From contig NZ_JAGGLD010000001.1 in the NCBI RefSeq assembly GCF_017874255.1, forward strand, positions 1,116,001 to 1,180,000: a stretch of DNA of 64,000 nucleotides. The letters are read 5' to 3'. Within the stretch, counting starts at the first letter, position 1; every line of letters begins with the position of its first letter. The translations under genes were made by a program, and so were the position numbers. Positions 63,760 through 64,000 of this stretch are shown piece after piece. The stretch comes from Paenibacillus shirakamiensis. GTDB taxonomy: Bacteria; Bacillota; Bacilli; Paenibacillales; Paenibacillaceae. Below the pieces are notes generated by a model. The model saw only the letters and a program-made list of their open reading frames with translations. It was not told the DNA's origin and did not search any database.

Positions 63760-64000
63760 TCAATACAGATAACCTAACAAATCTAGGTCTGCCTCAGACC
63801 AATGTTTATTTCCTACTTCTTTTATCATAAGTTCTTCCATAACTTCTTGACCTATGCCCCTTGTCCTTTGAAGTTCCGTATCTATTTTCATCCAAGTACA
63901 TGTATTCCTTGAGGGCTTGTATCCATTTCTCAAATAAACTTCCTTGCAGTCTGCAAATAAAAGTACAAAGTCAATGTTACGTCCCAAGCAGAATTTATCT
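63760..64000 (-). CDS. GNAT-like acetyltransferase, C-terminal part (cut by window edge)
   Basis: The frame is open to the end of the window, so only the last 80 residues are visible. They read FVLLFADCKEVYLRNGYKPS, a typical end of the GNAT fold (acetyl-CoA site beta strand, then the late YLRNGY). A tail containing MKIDTELQRT and EEVMEELMIKEVGNKHW follows, ending WSEADLDLLGYLY. The tail is like that of stand-alone Bacillales GNAT enzymes acting on small molecules. The N-terminal half with the acetyl-CoA pyrophosphate loop lies outside, so no function is assigned. Confidence 0.65.
   Translation of the reverse strand, partial: DKFCLGRNIDFVLLFADCKEVYLRNGYKPSRNTCTWMKIDTELQRTRGIGQEVMEELMIKEVGNKHWSEADLDLLGYLY

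Noticed and set aside
1..64000. tRNA, rRNA, insertion sequences, prophage genes, replication origin
   Set aside because: No cloverleaf-like tRNA genes, rRNA blocks, transposase motifs, phage structural genes or DnaA-box clusters were seen. A tRNAscan or covariance-model search would settle the RNA part.

Overview
The window reads as chromosomal DNA of a low-to-medium GC Gram-positive, most likely Bacillales and probably a Paenibacillus relative. This is inferred from AGGAGG-type ribosome sites with frequent GTG/TTG starts, sigma-A-like promoters, a TreR/TreP/TreA trehalose operon, YesM/YesN-type two-component genes, a YhgE-like exporter and a ureABCEFGD urease cluster. I see no rRNA, tRNA, transposase, phage module or CRISPR array.

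Layout. 0-3 kb: panD, a family 2 glycosyltransferase and one unknown gene, separated by long empty gaps. 3-10.5 kb: a nickel permease, the full urease operon (minus strand) and a divergent urea channel, so uptake of urea and nickel, enzyme and maturation factors are all together. 10.5-11.6 kb: a decayed stretch with two frameshifted gene remnants. 11.8-13.9 kb: two small secreted proteins of unknown function. 14-18.7 kb: treA-treP-treR with a clear promoter and two TreR-like operators.

18.8-38.6 kb is the most interesting part: an apparent sulfated-glycan utilization locus. Operon 1 is a secreted foldase, a secreted beta-helix protein and a sulfatase, behind a catabolite-repression (cre) site. 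Operon 2 is a sugar ABC importer (no ATPase) and a GH42 beta-galactosidase. Operon 3 is an AraC regulator with a YesM/YesN two-component pair. A second sulfatase diverges from it. Operon 4 holds two half-size CHR (chromate/sulfate) transporter proteins and a formylglycine-generating enzyme, the activator of Cys-type sulfatases, with a ROK repressor facing it. Neither the sulfatases nor the activator has a signal peptide. My reading is that sulfated oligosaccharides are cut outside, imported, desulfated and hydrolysed inside, and that the CHR pair may export the released sulfate. The substrate is unknown; a sulfated galactan is a reasonable guess from GH42.

38.7-41.3 kb: small regulators and an ABM-domain protein. 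41.5-49.2 kb: one 2559-residue protein of about 22 tandem ~89-residue Ig/cadherin-like repeats, with no visible signal peptide or wall anchor. 49.3-54.3 kb: a nucleotide-sugar-epimerase-like protein, then a multicopper oxidase with its own two-component system. 54.4-57.7 kb: an ArsR-type regulator with an MFS exporter, flanked by a tiny membrane ORF and pseudogenes. 57.7-64 kb: flavohemoprotein with an FNR/CRP-type box, a shortened Crp/Fnr protein, a deleted HAD phosphatase, a TetR/YhgE-like exporter pair, a cytochrome P450 and a partial acetyltransferase cut by the window edge.
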